Assembly: GCA_022496185.1 (NCBI GenBank)
Contig: WTXG01000001.1
Coordinates: forward strand, 186,001 to 250,000
Reading direction: 5' to 3'
Origin: Multifurca ochricompacta
Taxonomy: Eukaryota; Basidiomycota; Agaricomycetes; Russulales; Russulaceae
DNA: 64,000 nucleotides
Shown here: positions 51,198-62,776 of the stretch, piece after piece
Layout of the letters: every line of letters begins with the position of its first letter
How positions within the stretch are numbered: the stretch's first letter is position 1
Notes under the pieces: model-generated
Databases searched by the model: none
The model's input: only the letters and a program-made list of their open reading frames with translations
What the model was told of the DNA's origin: nothing
Position numbers and translations under genes: made by a program

Positions 51198-51620
51198 GAC
51201 ACGTGGACTAATTTCACTTAATATTATATCTTTCCCCCACCCCTCGAATTTGTGGCTGTCGCTCACACATATTGCTATCGATCTTGCTGTCGTTTCGTTT
51301 TCCGTTGCATCTCCATTTTTATACACGAGATATATATTTCTATCAGATCTATGTAGTCCATTATATATTTTTTGTAGACGTTTTGTGCTTGCTCATGGAT
51401 TTTCGCATAGAGATCCTTTTGCGTGCGATCGCGAGTCGCACCGTTACCGCCAGCAGTGAGATGACCCTGCGCAAAGCAGGGGCTATGATATGATGAGGGC
51501 GCTGATGAGGGCATCGATGCCGTCAAGTATCATATGGATATCCAAGGCCCACGCCTACATGGAGCACCTTGAAGACACACACACGCGGCGGTGACCCCAG
51601 ATACCTTTTTTGGGAACACT
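51198..51620. other. convergent 3' region, histidine kinase / UTP5
   Basis: About 420 bp between facing stop codons. It is AT- and T-rich (near 51290-51380) with several atatat stretches that could serve as poly(A) signals. No gene is seen. Confidence 0.5.
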
Positions 51621-54158
51621 CTACTCGCTCTCGATATCACCCTCGCTGTCATCCTCGTCTGCCTCGTCATCTATGAATCCGTTAAGCCGTGGACCTTCGT
51701 CTCCTTCACTATCCTCTTCCCTGTCCTCGCCGTCGTCCTCGTCCCATTCCGCGTCTTCTTCCTCTTCCTCATCCTCTTCTCCAACATCGCTGTCAGCCTC
51801 AGATCTACTGACAGCACCCAGTTCGATGTCCTCGACGCTTCCTACCTCGCTCCCTTCCTCTAGCTCAACTTCCATGGCGTAATCTGCGCCCTCCTCTTCG
51901 CTCTCGCCTTCCACGTAGCGTTGCGGCTCACGCGTACCGGACGCGCCAATTGGCGTCTTCTTGCCTTTTTTGCCTCTATTCGCCAACGGTGCAGGCGCCG
52001 TTGATGAGCGCAGATCGACTTGTTGCAGTACCATATCTAGCCTGCCGGACAGCGAGAGGAGCGACTCCCGTAACGTGAGCCGCGCTGTGAGTGTCGCGTG
52101 TAAACCGGCGAGCCTCGCCACTAGATCCGGCATCTGTTCCAACGGACAAATCAAGTTGGGGTTAATACAGATGATGCAAACGAGGAAGAGGGGTGGGGCA
52201 TACCGTCATAAGATGCCCGCTGTGAATGACCAATACAGTTCGGACCCAGCGTACAAGCACGGTTGCGCGTTGGCTGCTCGGTGCGGCGGTGCGGCCTAGC
52301 CTCTGGACACATGCACCCAGTAGTGGCACGGCTAACTGAGGCGGGAGGCGCTGCACTGTCTGTGTAATAAGCGCGGTGTCGCTGTAAGCGAGGCAAGTCT
52401 CGAGCAGCTTGGTGTCTGTTGAATGCAAAGCCTGTATGAGGGTCCGTGTGAGGGTGATAGAATTGGGTTGTGCAGCATGTGAAGCTCGGGTAGTCGGGCG
52501 TTCTAGGCTGTCAGCATCCGAGTGCTCCGCGTTTGCTAGTCTCGGGGCGGAGGGGTCAAGAGCGGTAAGGCGCTGGCCGAGGGAAAGCTCGGCAAGGTCT
52601 ACATCCAAGTGGCCCCCAAGATCGGCAATGTCATCGGCAGATGCATCTTGTCCTATATCCGTGGCACTTTGGACTGCGAGGGATGAAGGTTCCGCGTAGC
52701 GCCTGCTTCGGACAGCCTGGAGAGTATGGTCGTAAGGGTGAAAGATGCATACATGGAAAGTGACATACTGTCACGTTGTCATCTTCGCGCGCCAAACCGG
52801 CGGTCGCGTCCTCGTGGACAATATTGACATCTGGAATAAAATCACCAGAGTCATCCAGATATTGCTTGTGTGTGCGTGTGGTTACGTCGAGCTAGTGAAG
52901 CAGGAGAGAAAAGCACACTCACGACAACATCGAACACCGGCTTTGCGCCACCGGCCAGCCATGCCACTCTAATTCGGCCGTCTTCCTTGAATGCGGCATT
53001 GACTACTTGCGCGGCTGTCGAACCTCGCTTGAACGATATCGTTGCAGATGATCTTGGCGAAAGGGTAATAACTTTATCTTTCGTCTTTTCAGGTGTCTTG
53101 GCGCCCGCTTGGTCGACCGTAGGCGTAAAAATTGTGATGCGGCCAGACGCAGAGAGAACGAGCAAGTTGGGGTGATTGGGTGATTGCGAGAAGGAAATGT
53201 GTCTCGCATCGGAATCAAGTGGTGCGGAAGCGATAAACTTGCCCTCATTCCCAGAGACGGTGGGCACCTCCCATATGTGAACGTGACGATCTGACTCAGC
53301 AATAGAGGCAAATCTCTGTGGAGACTGAGCGTCGTTTTCGAAAGGCTGCCATCGTAGCATAGAGATGTTGGAGGCATGCCCAGTAAATTGTGCATATTCC
53401 GTAAGCTTTTTTGGGGTAGTGACGAAAGAGTCGGAGGAAGTAGAGAGCAGACGGATACTATGGTGTGCGAAGAGGAAGGAGGGATGGTCCGACTGGGTAC
53501 CAGGACGGAGGGAGAGTGAAGTCCCAGGTGAACGGCCATCGACCTTGCTGTTGGAGAGGAGCTCGCTCGCTTGCGCATTCCATGTACGGATGACGCTATC
53601 CGCGCCCGAAGTTAGAATAAACAATGCAGCGCTTGAAACACTAGTGTAGGTATCAAGAGAGAGAATAGGGGATGTGCTGGATGGGTGGGAAAGGGTACGT
53701 ATGACGCGAGCGTGAGATGGGGAGAATAAGATAATGGAACCGGTCGAGAGGCCCAAGATGACCACTAGAATATCCCCTTCCTCTGAGTCAGGCCGAGAAG
53801 CAAGAGTGTCTCGTTTTTTTCGTTTCTTGCGTGGTGCAGAATCTTCAGGATCCTGACCGTCGCTCAAAGGCTTCGAATTCCGGAAGGTGGCCCAAGAGAG
53901 AGCCATGACACGGGCAGAGTCAACACTGTACTCAGAAACACATCTTCCAGTGGTAGTGTCATATATGCGTAGACGGTGCTTGTCAACAGCAAGGGAAACG
54001 TAAGCAAAGAGATCTGTTGATGGTGAAAATGTTGAAAGAGAGGCCTGAAAAGAGGAATCCTGTGACACGGGTTGAGACAAAGAACTGAAGGAGATTGCAC
54101 GCCCTTTTGGGGGTTTATTTCTTGACTTTTTATTTTTTGAAGAGACTGGTGAAGCCAT
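51621..54158 (-). CDS. UTP5: t-UTP subunit Utp5/WDR43
   Basis: Component of the t-UTP/UTP-A complex that joins rDNA transcription and early 18S rRNA processing in the nucleolus. The first exon (from 54158) is a long WD40 region of about 430 residues: LFAYVSLAVDKHRLRIYDTTTGRC, LVVILGLSTGSIILFS, ADSVIRTWNAQ, GHASNISMLRWQPF, DRHVHIWEV. A basic KKRKKR patch at about residue 115 may be a nuclear signal. The later exons form the Utp12 domain (LTRTLIQALHSTDTKLLETCL ... LAVPLLGACVQRL ... LVRWVRTVL). The final 100 residues are a strongly acidic tail ending at 51621. Domain order and tail match Utp5/WDR43. Confidence 0.88.
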
Positions 54159-54323
54159 TTTTTATATTCAGTTAAACTTAGTCAATCGTCGTCGTCGTCG
54201 TCGTCGTCTTCGTCCTCAACCCGAGTCACGTGTGTAGATCAAGTCCGATCCGATTTGAATTTTCAACAACAACTTCTGACCCGACGACGACACACCCACC
54301 CCCTTCTGTACCTGTACTTTCCA
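54159..54323. promoter_or_regulatory. bidirectional promoter, UTP5 / PHO85
   Basis: 165 bp between the opposing starts. It includes a (tcg)n microsatellite at 54186-54208 and a tcacgtgt E-box-like CACGTG at about 54227-54232. In yeast CACGTG is bound by Pho4/Cbf1; a link to PHO85 here is speculation. Confidence 0.55.
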
Positions 54324-55782
54324 ATGAATTATATCCAGGTCAGCTCTTCCAATTTTCACCTTCTGTCACTCCAATTCATAGTGTTTACAGCTTGAGAAGC
54401 TTGGCGCGTCTGCATCTTCGGATATCATCTCGTCACTAATTCCTCATTATACACAGGCGAAGGGACGTATGCTACTGTGTACAAGGTATGGCGATCCTGA
54501 CTTGATCCTTGATCTTTCCCTCTCATCTCAGCCTGCACGCTGCCCTAGGGTCGGTCTAGAACAACAAATGAAATAGTCGCTCTTAAAGAAATACACCTCG
54601 ATGCTGAAGAAGGAACGCCATCCACTGCAATTCGCGAGATATCTCTCATGAAGGAACTCAAGCACGTCAACATTGTCCGCCTTTACGATGTCATTCACAC
54701 AGAAACAAAGCTCGTCCTTATCTTCGAGTACTGCGAACGTGATCTCAAAAAGTACATGGACGCTCATGGCGACCGCGGTGCCCTCGACCCGAACACCGTT
54801 CGGAGCTTCATGTACCAGCTTCTCATGGGCACAGCCTTCTGCCACGAGAATCGAGTGTTGCATCGCGATTTGAAGCCACAGAACCTACTCATCAATAGGA
54901 AGGGAGAGCTCAAGCTCGGAGACTTTGGCCTGGCTCGAGCGTTTGGTGTACCCGTGAACACGTTCTCCAACGAAGTGAGTCCATAATCCCTTCCCGCTCC
55001 CCCACAACAACTCCGACTTATGACTAGCAAGGTTGTGACCCTCTGGTACCGTGCTCCAGACGTTCTCCTTGGCTCTAGAACGTACAGCACTTCCATAGAC
55101 GTCTGGTCATGCGGTTGTATTTTTGCAGAAATGATCTCGGGGGTTCCCCTTTTCCGTGGTCGAGATAATGCCGACCAGCTCTTGCATATCATGAGGATCA
55201 TAGGAACACCCGATGAGCGGACTCTCCGTAAGATGATTGCAGAATCAGTACGTCTGTGCCCCCGAAATTGCCTCTGTCATCAATCAACCTCTTAACCCTT
55301 AACCCGTCATTGGAAGCCCGAAATACAGATAAAGCAGTGGCCGAGGTACCCCAAGATACCATTTCAGCAAGTTCTTCCGAAAGCGTCGCCACAGGGTATC
55401 ATCTCCACTTCCAACCTCACATCTAGTAGCTAATATTTTGCCCGTGGTAGCAATCGATTTACTCGAGCGTCTTCTTCAATTCGATCCTGCGAAGCGCATA
55501 ACAGCAGCCGAAGCACTCCAGCACCCATACTTCACTTCCGCAGGTTTCGGTGCAAATCCTGGCGGTGCTGTCCCCTCGCCTTACCCCTCAACTCAGCAAG
55601 CGGTCGTGATACCACCTCCGCCGGCACCAGCGCAGTACAATTACCCGCATCCCACTCAGCCTGGTGCGGTGTATTCGAATCCCCAAATCTCGCAGATCCC
55701 ACAGCCTCAACAACCACCGGCCCAACAGCAGCAGAACGGATTTGGGCAGTATCCCGCTGGCTACGCGCACGCTAGTCGTTAA
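54324..55782 (+). CDS. PHO85: cyclin-dependent kinase Pho85
   Basis: CDK of the Pho85/CDK5 group, acting with Pcl cyclins in phosphate, glycogen and cell-cycle control. The start is pieced from tiny exons: 54324-54338 (MNYIQ), 54391-54403 (LEKL plus one base) and 54457-54485 (the rest of [10 protein letters not shown]). The body follows: the Lys in [10 protein letters not shown], the cyclin-binding helix [16 protein letters not shown], catalytic [10 protein letters not shown], the DFGLARAFG loop, [22 protein letters not shown], and [18 protein letters not shown], together with the following ISLMKEL, fits Pho85. The C terminus has a Pro/Gln/Tyr-rich extension of about 80 residues beyond the kinase fold, longer than in yeast. 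Stop at 55782. Confidence 0.93.
54404..54456 (+). other. GC-AG intron in PHO85
   Basis: To read [13 protein letters not shown], the Gly codon must be split after its first G at 54403. The intron then starts gcgcgt and ends acacag (53 nt). No GT donor gives the conserved glycine loop. Confidence 0.7.
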
Positions 55783-56333
55783 TCCTCTACGTTCTGGTTT
55801 TCACGATGTGATCAGGGAATCGTTACTCATGCCTCTTTCGTTCCCTACCCTTCGATTTGTCCTTGGAATGGACTAGCAAACGAAACTGCGGTTTGTGAAC
55901 TAAACTCCAACCAACTTTACTGTACCTGTACTTGTACCTGTACCTGTAACCACTAGCTAGTCATCTCCTTTCTTCTCTAAGTTCTAAGTAATCGCATTGT
56001 GTGCGTGTGTGTGCGCTGTATCACGGGCCGGTACGGGCCATAGAGAGAGAGAGAGGGGACAGCTTGAACTGCTTAAGTGTCCGTACAACTAACTGCACAC
56101 ACAACTGTAACACATCAATGGCATATCACCATTATCATCGAGACGTTTCTTACCACCACCACATTAAATTGATATGACTTACTCTTAATGAGTCGGAAGG
56201 AGCGGAGCCGTTTGTGCCGTGACCGTGAATTGCATGATTCCAGTTCAGTTCGAGTCTGCGCCACAGACGCGTCGCGGTATCTTGTATTGATGGGCAAGAG
56301 TGCCATCTTGCTTCCATCAGTACAGCTGCACAC
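55783..56333. other. intergenic region PHO85 / MGS1
   Basis: 551 bp with the PHO85 3' UTR and the MGS1 promoter. A five-unit tgtacc-type hexamer repeat lies at 55921-55950, and a ga run at about 56042-56055. No coding potential is seen. Confidence 0.5.
55921..55950. repeat. tgtacc hexamer repeat, five units
   Basis: Units tgtacc, tgtact, tgtacc, tgtacc, tgtaac follow one another in the PHO85 3' region. TGTA-containing RNA repeats resemble Pumilio-family (Puf) sites (UGUA core), so an mRNA-level role is possible. Confidence 0.65.
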
Positions 56334-58605
56334 ATGGCCAATTCTAGCGTAGGTGCGAGGGTACTGACATTTTCCATCGCTTCATAACCTGATCAAACGT
56401 TTCATTTATGTAGTGACTTGGTAGGGCTCCTTCCTATTGTGCCCTCTCCGCTTCTCAGAGTCATCTCTTTGCAGCCCAATATGTTCAAGACGAGTGCCTG
56501 AGGAATTGATTAACCAGCATCTCGACGCAAGCTGCAGGGATGCCATCCCCGGTCCTTCAACTCCCAGAAAGTCCCACAGAACGTCGCCAATGGGCCCCAT
56601 TGCACCTGTTTTTAAGGCCGGTAGGCTCATTAGACGTGATTCATCGCCTTTGCGGCCGAATCAAAGCACCACAGCAAGCAAACCCTCCCAAAAGAGGAAA
56701 ACAGCAGCGGATCTACCCCAATTTACCTCTCACCCAACACAGATTAAACGGGCCAAGCAAACAATTGGATCGCACCTGCAGGCAGTGTCTCCACTCGCCG
56801 AGCGACTGCGCCCAAACACACTGGACGACTTCGTTGGTCAAGCTCATCTAACAGACCACTCCCTCCTCTCCACAGTAGGAAGCATAATTTTATGGGGCCC
56901 ACCTGGGTAAACAGGCTTCGCTCTCGTTTTATTACATGACAGAGCTGACTCCGCCTTAGTTGCGGCAAGACGACTCTGGCCCGACTCCTTGCCAAGCGCA
57001 CTGATGCGACTTTCAGAGAAGTTAGTGCAACGGTTGTAGGCATCAACGATGTCCGTCCAATCCTTGATGAGGCGAAGAGCGCTCTTCAGTTAACGGGCAG
57101 GTAGGTTAGAACAAAGCTTCCATACGGATGTAGCTCAGTACTTCCAGCCGAACCATAATCTTCCTTGACGAGATCCATCGCTTCACACGGTCACAGCAGG
57201 TATGTCGTTCCATGATGCGGATTTGATACCTTTAATGACGTTGTGGCAAGGACATATTTCTCCCATTTCTCGAGCGCGGCTACGTTCAGGTACGTATGAC
57301 ACGCCTTCGATCAATCTGTCAGGGAGTGATTCTTGACGGCACCTTAGCTCATAGGAGCAACCACAGAAAATCCATCTTTCAAACTCAACGGGGCGTTACT
57401 TAGTCGATGCCGGTCAGTGATACTAACCTTGCACGATTCTTCACCTGACAGTAGTTAAGGGTATTTGTACTCGAGCGGTTGACCGATGAGGAGGTTGTGG
57501 AGATTATCATGAGGGCCGTCGCACGCGTCACGTCATCGGAATTGGATGAAAGATATAAGGCTGCCGCGTCGGCTACTTTACCGCACGATTTGTCCTCAAC
57601 ACATTCCTCACCACCACCGTCATCACCGCTAGAGTCGCCCCAATTATCTTCGCAATCAAATGTAGCCCTTGAACTTGCAATACCGACCTCCATGTCCCCG
57701 GGCTTACAACCGTTTTTCCCCAAATACCCTCATGTCACACATCAGATCATCCGTTCGATGGCATCGCTATCAGCAGGAGATGCGCGCATCGCGCTCTCTC
57801 TGCTAGAACATGTTCTTCTTGCACCTGCTGACATGTCAGAATCCACGTTGCTCGACTCTATGAGACGTTCTGTAGTCACGTCATACGACCGCACAGGCGA
57901 TACGCGGTACAACCTCATCTCTGCGCTGCATAAGAGCATACGAGGTAGCCTGGGCGGCGCCGCTCTATACTGGCTAGCGCGCATGCTTGAAGCGGGTGAA
58001 GACCCAATGTATATTGCAAGGCGTCTGGTGGTCTGCGCAAGCGAAGACATCGGAATGGCAGACTCGCAGGCCCTCCCGTTGGTAAATGCTGCCTTGCCCT
58101 AAATGATGATCGCGATTGCGCTTACATGTCACATAGGCAATGGCGGCGCTACAGGCCTGTCAAGTCATTGGAATGCCCGAATGCCGCATCAACCTCGCGC
58201 ATGTTGTTACCTACCTTTCTGAGGCGCCGAAATCAACCCGCGCGTATGAGGGTTACAATCGTGCTCGGGAGCTCGCACAACGGGACATGACTCTACCGTG
58301 CCTGCCCCCATGCGCAATGCGCCCACTGGCCTGATGAAGGAGCTCGGATATGGGGAAGGCTACAAGTATCAGCCGCACTTCATGTACGGATCTCACATCC
58401 GCAACATGGTCACCCCTGGTATTGACGTGAAACTCCTAGGCATCCGGTCACCAACGATTATTTACCCCCGGAGATTTGTGAAGACATAATTCTGCGCAAG
58501 GAAGGCGATTTGACGGGGAAGGAGTGGAATGAGGACGCATTAAAGCAGTGGGAAGAGATCGAGAATGGCGGGAGGGTATGGTCAGGGCGTCCTTCTGCTT
58601 CTTGA
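56334..58605 (+). CDS. MGS1: AAA ATPase Mgs1/WRNIP1
   Basis: Replication-fork maintenance ATPase that binds ubiquitinated PCNA. The start is split over tiny exons: 56334-56352, a 7-nt exon 56414-56420, and the exon from 56475. Together they read MANSSVVTCPICSRRVPEELINQHLDASC, a UBZ4 zinc finger (C-x2-C ... H-x3-C). After a linker come the AAA marks: RLRPNTLDDFVGQAHL, Walker A GPPGCGKTTLARLL (split by an intron), Walker B IIFLDEIHRF, sensor GATTENPSF, LLSRCRVFVLERL. Then the C-terminal helical cluster follows (DIGMADSQALPLV, AMAALQACQVIGMPECRINLA, YLSEAPKST). The gene ends in an acidic/basic tail at 58605. Confidence 0.92.
56414..56420 (+). other. 7-nt internal microexon of MGS1
   Basis: Only seven bases (tgacttg) are kept between an intron ending atgtag and one beginning gtaggg. 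They give the end of the second Val, a Thr and two bases of the first zinc-ligand Cys. Without them the UBZ finger would lose its first Cys and the frame would break. Confidence 0.7.
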
Positions 58606-58711
58606 GTTGTCAAGGCCGTGGACGTTACAGCTCAACCTTAGTATACTGTTGACATGGGCCCAGGCATTCGCACAAACGTATAATCATATGCTACTATGAC
58701 AATGGTGGTCC

Positions 58712-60325
58712 TTACCGTCTCTTCTTGCGGGGTGCAGAAGCCTCTGAACCTCTCAAATCCTGGGCGTATGGTCAATATATCGGGGTCCGCATACCCATCA
58801 CTAAAAAGTGGCCAACCTTCTTCGCTCTCTTTCTTGTCGTACGTACCATAATCTCCGTCTCAGACGCAGGAGGCGATAAAATTTCGCCGCCATCAGCTTT
58901 CTGCAGAAATCCATTTTCAACGAAACCCATTACACACTGGGTGAACAAATTATACCTTACTAAGCTCCTGAGCAGCGCTGGTTCTTGGAAGGCGCTGTAG
59001 CTCTGCGACGTACGCTGACGTACGGCCACCCAGAGTAACCCATTTGATGGTGGCTGGTCGGCCGTCCGACTATATGTGTATCATTCACAACACGGAATGC
59101 ATGGCTGGCACAGACAGAAGACTCACCAGTCTCAGTATCGGGTTATTGTCTCTCTTTGGTGTTTTGCCCTTGCCCTTCCCGACAGCAGTGTCAAGGCCGT
59201 GCTCAGGCAGTGCCAAGATAGTAGCTTGTTACACGTACCCAGCGGTGCTTGAACAACCAATCGTCCGGGAACTTGGAATCGTCCGCATTCACCCCGACTG
59301 CGAAGCTGCAGATATATCCGATTTGGTGACGGAGAGTTTTGATTTGATCCTCTGAGAGCGAGTTACAGCGCTGTTCTGGATGTATTCTAGAATGATACAA
59401 AACTTCGTCTGGCATTGTTCATGCAAACTGACAATGATGACTGGGATGTATGCCTTACCTGCGACCCAGTTGCCTACGCCAGCGCTGAAGGATTGGTCTA
59501 ACAAGAGCACTTTGATTGGGCAAGTCCTCTTGAGCACTCCTCTGCTAAAATCTGCCAGGTCGGGCATGGACAAAATTGGATCAAACCCCAAGTTAGAAAT
59601 AGGTGGTTCGGCGAGTGGAGCCTTGCATAAACGAATTCGCCCGAGTCTACGGGCATCGAGAAATGCTACTTCTGTCACCTCTTCACAGTCACTGGAGTCA
59701 GGGCCAACATGGAGAATAAACTCAATGGGATGTAAGTGGGATGTTGTTGAGTAGCCCAGGTTGAAACGTGGTCTACCTTCACAAAGGGAGGTGGCCATTT
59801 TGTAGAAGACCTTCTTGGGGCCTCTCTATAGTGCATGGGCATCTTTCCTCTGAGCTTGGAGAAGGCAAAGATTTTTCAGAACAAAAGGGCTACTCGAGAC
59901 GACGCACGCACCTGGAGCATGCCAGTCATGCCAAAATGAAGTACGGGATGTCGCCCTTTGCCATCAAGTTCAAGATAGAACACTTTTCCTGCATATAACC
60001 ATTAGTATACTCTCAGCCGCCATCCAATACCTGTATACCATATCGTCCTACCGTTTTGATGGTGCGCCCCGTAATTTCATTAGCCTACTCGTGCCGTCAA
60101 ATTTTTGAACTGAGCTGGCAAATAGGTGGAGAATCTTACAAACTCGTCGGGGGTTGTGTCCGCGTACACAATTTTATCTTCTACTGTTTCCACCCGCTTT
60201 ATCTGCTTGTTAGTCCCTATAGAACGCAGAAGCGCTGCTGCGCGTTCTACTTCTGTGGAATTGGGGCGGGTTGAACACGTAGCTAGAGTCTGAGAGGGCG
60301 ACGATTTACCTGGAAGCTCTGGCAT
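58712..60325 (-). CDS. formamidopyrimidine-DNA glycosylase (Fpg, fungal/plant type)
   Basis: Base-excision repair enzyme that removes oxidised purines and cuts the AP site. The first exon ends after MPELP and the next begins EVERAAALL, so the N-terminal catalytic Pro (exposed after Met removal) and the Glu are intact. Middle pieces include PVLHFGMTGML-type sequence (near 59925), EVAFLDARRLGRIRL and FDPILSMPDLADF. The helix-two-turn-helix is SFSAGVGNWVADEVLYHSRIHPEQR. The C terminus is a Ser/Lys/Arg-rich extension (ending APRKKRR at 58712) with no C4 zinc finger, as in plant and Candida-type Fpg. It converges with MGS1 (106 bp) and is divergent from an MFS gene (217 bp). Confidence 0.9.
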
Positions 60326-60542
60326 TTTGTAATAAGTTGCTTCAGTTCTCGGTTCTCGGTTCCGGTTCTCCGGTGGTTATAAAGTTCCAGTCAAGTCACG
60401 AGACTTATCGGTCACTCGTCGTCTTTAAGTCTTCAATCTTTCTTTCTACTTTCAGCTTATTCTACTTCGGCTTAACGATGCATTTTCATCCCCTTATGCG
60501 CGGCTATCCTCCTCACCTCTTGTCTTTTACATTTATTTACTT

Positions 60543-62776
60543 ATGCCTACAATACCTAAGTTCCTCCAAAGCCGGCCATACGGACTACAATGGCGGGCGT
60601 CACCATGGTTCATTACACTGGGTGTGATTACACCTTGTCGACAGAATTATCCATGCTGATCAACTTTTCCCTTATCTAGTCGTAGGCATGGGTATGATTT
60701 AAATTCCCTCCATCCAACACCAGTTAAACGTTTTATCTCCAGGCATTACGACGGACTTTCTGATATATTCCCTTATCATCCCTGTCATGCCCTTTCATCT
60801 ACAGCAACTGGGATTCTCGGAAATATCGACTCTTGTAGGATACCTCCTTTTTGCTTATGTGCGTCCGTATCAACTTGTCGTTTTCTTGTCGCCCTAACTC
60901 TACTGTCGATACCTAGTCTGGAGGCTTAGCTTTATGTGCGAGAAGCGATTATCTTGATGATCTTTATTACTCACCTGCTTTACATGTAGCGACTCCTATC
61001 TTCGCCTGGTACTCCGAACGACGAAACTCCAGAAAAGGAACTCTGATGTTCAGTCTCCTTGCGCTCGCTGCATCGCAGGTATTACTTATGGAGTCTCGAG
61101 AATATGGGATAATGGCAATCGCCCGCGTATTTCAAGGTATTAGCGCATCCGTTGTTTGGACCGCCGGTCTTGCTTTAGTGTAAGGTTGTTCTTGCAATGC
61201 TCCACAGATACACTTACTCTCCCTCAGATGCGATACTGTACCAGAAAAAAAAGTCGGCCGTAAGTTTGAAGATTGATGAGACAAGACTGTTTTTCCCCTA
61301 ACGTTGCATAGGTTATCTTGGCTTGGCCATGTCTGGCCTCCCATTAGGGTAAGCCTAACCGTCTTCTGTTCAATTTCCACCTTGTATCCCAACATTCCTC
61401 AGCCAGCTCATTGGCCCTCCAGTAGGCGGTGCTCTGTTCGATCGCTTCGGGATTCGTGGCCCTTGCATTTTTGGTGTCATTGTCATAGCAGTAGACTTGA
61501 TTGGTCGCCTGCTGCTCATCGAGCGCTGGGAAGCTCTGTTCTGGGGATTTGATCCTGCTGCAAGCGTAGATGATTCATTTGACAGATCCTCAACTTTGCC
61601 TAACTACACGGAACCCCAATACGGAACTTTTAGCGCTGAGGCAAGCATCCCGGATGAGGAGGGGCGACAAGACTCCTATACGTTTGACTCTGAAGAAATT
61701 GATTATATCAACCCTCCTTTTGATCGGAAAATAGGTACCCATGAAGCATTGACGGTCAACCTCCAACGTGACCATATTTCGTTTATACGAGTCATCAAAG
61801 AACTCTGCATGTCTTCTCGGGCTGTGGCCGCTATGGTAAACAGCTTTGTGTACGGGTATGTTGCGGCGGACGACACCATCCATACCGTCGTGCCTAATAC
61901 CCCAAGTATAGAATTCTTTACAGCTTTCAAGAGCCGACCCTACCCGTCCATTTGCAAAGGACGTGGCGCCTCACTTCCTCCCAAGTTGGATATGTCTACA
62001 TTGCTGCCGCCTTACCTGCGGTGTTGTGTTGGTCCCATGGACAGTTCATGCAACGAATATGCGACTCATTTTTGTGCAGCCCCTTCTTTAGCTGGTTGGT
62101 TCGCAGATTACACGGGCACAGAATGGGCTACTTTCGTCTGCCTACTTCTCGCCATTCCATGTTGGATTGCTGTCACCATCCCCGCAAACTTGTCATTTTT
62201 CGTCATCGCATTTGCTTTTGAGAGTACGTTGCTACAAATTCATAATCCGAGTAGCTTCGATCGATCACGTCCTTAGACTTGTGTACAGCAGCATATGTCG
62301 CCCCAGTTACAACTGAACTCGCTCTTGTGTCCAGGCGGATACCTGGTGTCGGCTGTGCGTCATCCGAGTTGTCTGCTACCCGAGGTTGACAATCTCTTTA
62401 AAGATGCTCACGCATATGGCGCGTTCAATTTTGCAGTCGGCATAGGCGCTTCCTGTGGGTCATTCATACGTTCTGTTGGGTGCTATTTTATTCCCTTTGA
62501 TTCTTTCGCAACATCCAGTGGGTCCAGTAATAGGCGGAGAAGTGCGACCCATTCTTTTTAAACGCGCTCTCTTCTTACAGTTATCTTCAATAGATATTCC
62601 AACGCTTCAGCCAAGGGTGGACTATCCTGAATTTTGTTGCGGTGGCTGTTATAATCGCGACAAGTCTTGTAGTAGCTCTGTACACCGGCGAAAGTCCGTT
62701 GGCAAAGCGTCTGAGGAGAGGGGGGAAGGTCCCGACCTCCAAGTTTATACATGGAGCTCAGTACGTTGGGGAATAG
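60543..62776 (+). CDS. MFS transporter (DHA1-like)
   Basis: Major facilitator with 12 expected membrane segments; the substrate cannot be read. Start at 60543 gives MPTIPKFLQSRPYGLQWR, then WFITLVVGMGITTDFLIYSLIIPVMPFHLQ (TM1). TM2 contains GGLALTTPIFAWYSERR-like sequence, the motif A region; then VFQGISASVVWTAGLALVCDT, GQLIGPPVGGALFDRFG (motif C, the antiporter mark), an acidic central loop of about 90 residues, and VGYVYIAAALPAVLSPSLAGWFADYTGTEWA starting the second half. The last helices end GWTILNFVAVAVIIATSLVVALYTGE, and the stop follows GAQYVGE at 62776. All introns can be joined in frame, so the gene looks intact. Confidence 0.85.

Noticed and set aside
51610..51882. Ser-rich plus-strand frames over the end of UTP5
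   Set aside because: They are the antisense of the acidic tail codons (GAG/GAC read backwards).
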